A stretch of DNA of 64,000 nucleotides from JAAYJT01 sp037446395 (GTDB lineage Bacteria > Bacteroidota > Bacteroidia > Bacteroidales > JAAYJT01): NCBI GenBank assembly GCA_037446395.1, contig JBBIIP010000010.1, positions 1 to 64,000 on the forward strand, in the 5' to 3' direction. Shown here one piece after another: positions 61,900 to 64,000 of the stretch (position 1 is its first letter; each line of letters begins with the position of its first letter). Below the pieces are notes generated by a model that was not told where the DNA came from, made no database searches, and saw only the letters and a list, made by a program, of their open reading frames with translations. Both the position numbers and the translations under genes were made by a program.

Positions 61900-62835
61900 T
61901 TAGAAGAGTTTTTCGCGCTTAAGCAGATAGGGGAGCAAAATCTGACGAAAACCTTTTTTTATGTCGGCTTCCACAAAATCTATACGGTACTGTGCACAAC
62001 GCATCTTTAGCTCCCGGCTGAAGTTGTTCATATATTTGATATATTCAACCCTCACCTCGTTGGGCAGGAGTTTTATGTCGGTGTTGCTTTCCATATCTAC
62101 AAAACGATAGGGCCGGTTTGAAAAAGCAAAATCAAGCTCGGTGCTGCGGTCAACGGTATGAAAAAGTATGACTTCGTGCTTGTTGTGACGAAGGTGTTGC
62201 AGGGCATCAAAAATTATTTCCGGATCGCTTTGGCTTTCCATCATATCACTGAAAATTACCACGAGCGAACGTTTGTGAAGATTATCAGCCAGCTGGTGCA
62301 ATATTTCGGCAGCCTGGGTGGGCCTTTTATTCTGTAAATCATTGTTTTTGAGAAGATTTTCGAGCACAGAAAAAATATATTTCTGATGAACAGAGCTGCT
62401 TCGCGGGCTGATTTGTGTGTGGAGTTTTTCAGAAAAAACACTCAGACCGAATGCATCGCGTTGTTTTTTCAGAAGATAAAGCAAGGCTGACGCCGCATAA
62501 ACTGAAAAAGTAATTTTATCTGGGTTCTCAATTGTTGGGCGATCAATCACCGGATAGTACATTGATGATGAATGATCGAGGATAATCTGGCAGCGCAGGT
62601 TGGTTTCTTCTTCGAAACGTTTTATATAGAGCCGATCGGTGCGGCCAAAAAGTTTCCAGTCAATGTGCTTTATGGATTCGCCGGGATTATATAACCTGTG
62701 CTCGGCAAATTCAACTGAAAAGCCATGAAAAGGGCTTTTATGCAGACCAATGATAAACCCCTCAACTGCTTGTCGGGCAATGAGCTCAAGTGCAGAAAAT
62801 TCCTGTAAACTTCCGGAGTTTAGGTTGATATCCAC
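61900..62835 (-). CDS. DUF58 domain-containing protein
   Basis: 311 residues. It shows the DUF58 core: SVEFAEHRLYNPGESIKHIDWKLFGRTDRLYIKRFEEETNL, then a vWA-like domain with metal site DHSSSMYY (DxSxS). DUF58 proteins are usually encoded with MoxR ATPases and vWA proteins in Bacteroidota (Bat operon); no MoxR gene is present in the window. Cytoplasmic; role unknown, perhaps chaperone-like assembly. Confidence 0.88.
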   Translation of the reverse strand: MDINLNSGSLQEFSALELIARQAVEGFIIGLHKSPFHGFSVEFAEHRLYNPGESIKHIDWKLFGRTDRLYIKRFEEETNLRCQIILDHSSSMYYPVIDRPTIENPDKITFSVYAASALLYLLKKQRDAFGLSVFSEKLHTQISPRSSSVHQKYIFSVLENLLKNNDLQNKRPTQAAEILHQLADNLHKRSLVVIFSDMMESQSDPEIIFDALQHLRHNKHEVILFHTVDRSTELDFAFSNRPYRFVDMESNTDIKLLPNEVRVEYIKYMNNFSRELKMRCAQYRIDFVEADIKKGFRQILLPYLLKREKLF

Positions 62836-62927
62836 CGATGGTTAGGTTATAAAACGCTGAATAAGACTATAGTGCCTGCAATCAAGAGGACAGTTGTATG
62901 CACGATAAGTAACTGACTGGTAGTGTT

Positions 62928-63245
62928 TTATAATAATTTCTCCAATTTGGCAACCAGTGCTGATTTTTGAACCGCTCCAACTTGTTTATCAACTACCACT
63001 CCATCTTTCAAAAACAATACTGTCGGGATATTTCGAATCCCAAATTGCATGGTAGTTTGGGGATTGCTGTCAACGTCGAGTTTCCCGACAATTGCTTTGC
63101 CTTCATACTCCTTTGCGATCTCTTCGATATAGGGCGCGATAATGCGGCATGGGCCACACCAAACCGCCCACAAGTCAACCACTACAGGCTTGTCGCTTTG
63201 CATTGCAAGCTGTTCAAAATTCGAATCAGTAAATTCTAGTGCCAT
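62928..63245 (-). CDS. trxA: Thioredoxin
   Basis: 105 residues, canonical length. Active site WCGPCR (29-34, Cys30 and Cys33) and the cis-Pro in RNIPTVLFLKDG. It reduces protein disulfides in the cytoplasm. The gene follows dnaE on the same strand after about 250 bases, a common Bacteroidota arrangement, and has its own perfect -7 box. Confidence 0.96.
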   Translation of the reverse strand: MALEFTDSNFEQLAMQSDKPVVVDLWAVWCGPCRIIAPYIEEIAKEYEGKAIVGKLDVDSNPQTTMQFGIRNIPTVLFLKDGVVVDKQVGAVQKSALVAKLEKLL

Positions 63246-63275
63246 AATATTAATATTGGAGTGAAAAAACGGTGT

Positions 63276-63284
63276 GCAAAAATA
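63276..63284 (-). promoter_or_regulatory. trxA -7 box
   Basis: Minus-strand TATTTTTGC, a perfect TAnnTTTGC, 31 bases upstream of the trxA ATG at 63245. No -33 TTG at the usual spacing. Confidence 0.6.
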
Positions 63285-63495
63285 GACATTTTCTTTTTTG
63301 GCTGGTCAGCAGAACTGTAATATTCACTAATTCTATCAACTCATTGTAATCATGCAGGTTAGCCCTGACTTTGAAGAAATATAGACCTGAAACACAGTGC
63401 TTCAAATTATTTTCATTTCATTGTCGTCAGAATAATTCATTTTCCGGATTCTTAGAGTTCGTAGTGAAACAGGGTAACAATAAGGCGACTTTTTG

Positions 63496-64000
63496 TTAAT
63501 TAAGTTTAAAGGATATGTTCTTGTTCCCATACAATTCTTTCAGGATATCCGCACTATTCACTTTATATTTGGGTGCCGGAAAATTGAGACTGAGGCGCCC
63601 TTCAGAATCAACAACCCGAAAGATCATCGTACTGTTTCCCTTGTTTTTCTTTAATAATTTTTGAAGTTTATTTACTAAAAATTCCTCTATATCATGGAGC
63701 ATGATGATCATAGTAACAGTACTTACCAGTTTATCAAACCCGTCAGCCATAAGGCAAATAAACCCGATCTTGATTTCAAATCGCTCGGGTTGGCCGTAGC
63801 GGGGCTGTGGTTGTGCTTTAATAAGCAGTGTAGTGCCTTCGACCAGGAAATGCCTGTAACGGAGATAATCTTCAGAGAACAGAAAAAAGGTGTGTTGATC
63901 ATTAAAATCCTCTAGTGTGAATGAGGCAAAAGGTTTTCCATTCTTGCCAATTTTGGTTGTTGCAGCGGTCACTATTCCGCCAAATATCAGCTCAGTTTTC
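63496..64000 (-). CDS. dnaE: DNA polymerase III alpha subunit, C-terminal part
   Basis: Only the last 168 codons lie in the window; the frame is open through base 64000. The segment ELIFGGIVTAATTKI, then GKNGKPFASFTLEDFN and LFSEDYLRYR, is the OB-fold (tRNA_anti) domain near the C-terminus of DnaE, and the tail ends KELYGNKNISFKLN. DnaE is the catalytic subunit of the replicative polymerase; its polymerase and PHP domains are outside the window. The GTG at 63972 is not a start because the reading frame continues upstream. Confidence 0.9.
   Translation of the reverse strand, partial: KTELIFGGIVTAATTKIGKNGKPFASFTLEDFNDQHTFFLFSEDYLRYRHFLVEGTTLLIKAQPQPRYGQPERFEIKIGFICLMADGFDKLVSTVTMIIMLHDIEEFLVNKLQKLLKKNKGNSTMIFRVVDSEGRLSLNFPAPKYKVNSADILKELYGNKNISFKLN

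Noticed and set aside
1..64000. CRISPR arrays, tRNA and rRNA genes
   Set aside because: No regularly spaced repeats, tRNA-like cloverleaf or rRNA segment was recognised by eye.

Overview
The window looks like a draft chromosomal scaffold of an environmental member of the Bacteroidota, probably Bacteroidales-like. Support comes from family content (two proteins with type IX secretion C-terminal sorting domains, FISUMP repeats with a dockerin, a GLPGLI protein, GH97, a PopT/DUF368 protein, an aPGAM-type proposed homoserine kinase next to thrC) and from repeated Bacteroidota-type promoter -7 boxes (TAnnTTTG) upstream of genes with little or no Shine-Dalgarno signal. A run of exactly 100 N (44307-44406) marks a scaffold gap inside aroE. 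No tRNA, rRNA or CRISPR array was seen.

Layout. 1-4206 is the accessory part. It holds the 5' end of an AAA/DUF4143-type ATPase gene leaving the window, a remnant resembling an IS21-type end, two ~162-bp direct repeats, a decayed four-helix-bundle (Avd/S23-like) gene, and a large secreted dockerin-FISUMP protein gene. The decayed gene directly downstream of a FISUMP gene suggests a relic of a diversity-generating retroelement (DGR) locus; no reverse transcriptase or template repeat is visible. 4207-5974 is a methyltransferase-galK pair. 6187-12709 is a TetR-controlled RND efflux operon (TetR, TolC-like, adaptor, RND pump, PII-like protein) with a palindromic operator candidate. 12778-23964 is a glycan-use region (GH2 beta-galactosidase, GH29 fucosidase, NagB/PIG-L fusion, GH97) with a peroxiredoxin and a zinc peptidase between. 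24224-27816 pairs an outer-membrane beta-barrel receptor-like protein with a GLPGLI protein. 28092-31383 has an LTA-synthase-like phosphoglycerol transferase and gdhA, convergent across a shared terminator.

31729-38541 is a four-gene minus-strand run (rmuC, rlmB, two large membrane proteins of GT-C character). recR, a small basic protein and glmM follow. 41479-45433 is a plus-strand run: TPR protein, PopT-like DUF368 protein, aroE (gapped) and an unnamed protein with a class III nucleotide-cyclase-like core. 46476-51600 has two T9SS substrates, the first a metzincin with a beta-helix-like middle. 51691-57078 is a five-gene run: Cys/Met PLP enzyme, thrC, proposed homoserine kinase, a secreted hypothetical and an SDR. 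57200-64000 holds an AsmA-like protein with an Ala-rich coiled-coil tail, an SDR, an SMR transporter, a DUF58 protein, trxA and the 3' end of dnaE.

Metabolic links: GH2, GH97 (with the catalytic Asp of retaining GH97 enzymes) and GalK fit release and phosphorylation of galactose; GH29 and NagB/PIG-L fit fucosylated, amino-sugar glycans; thrC with the aPGAM-family protein fits the last two steps of threonine synthesis. The least explained items are the possible DGR relic, the cyclase-like protein and the NagB domain lacking its usual Glu.
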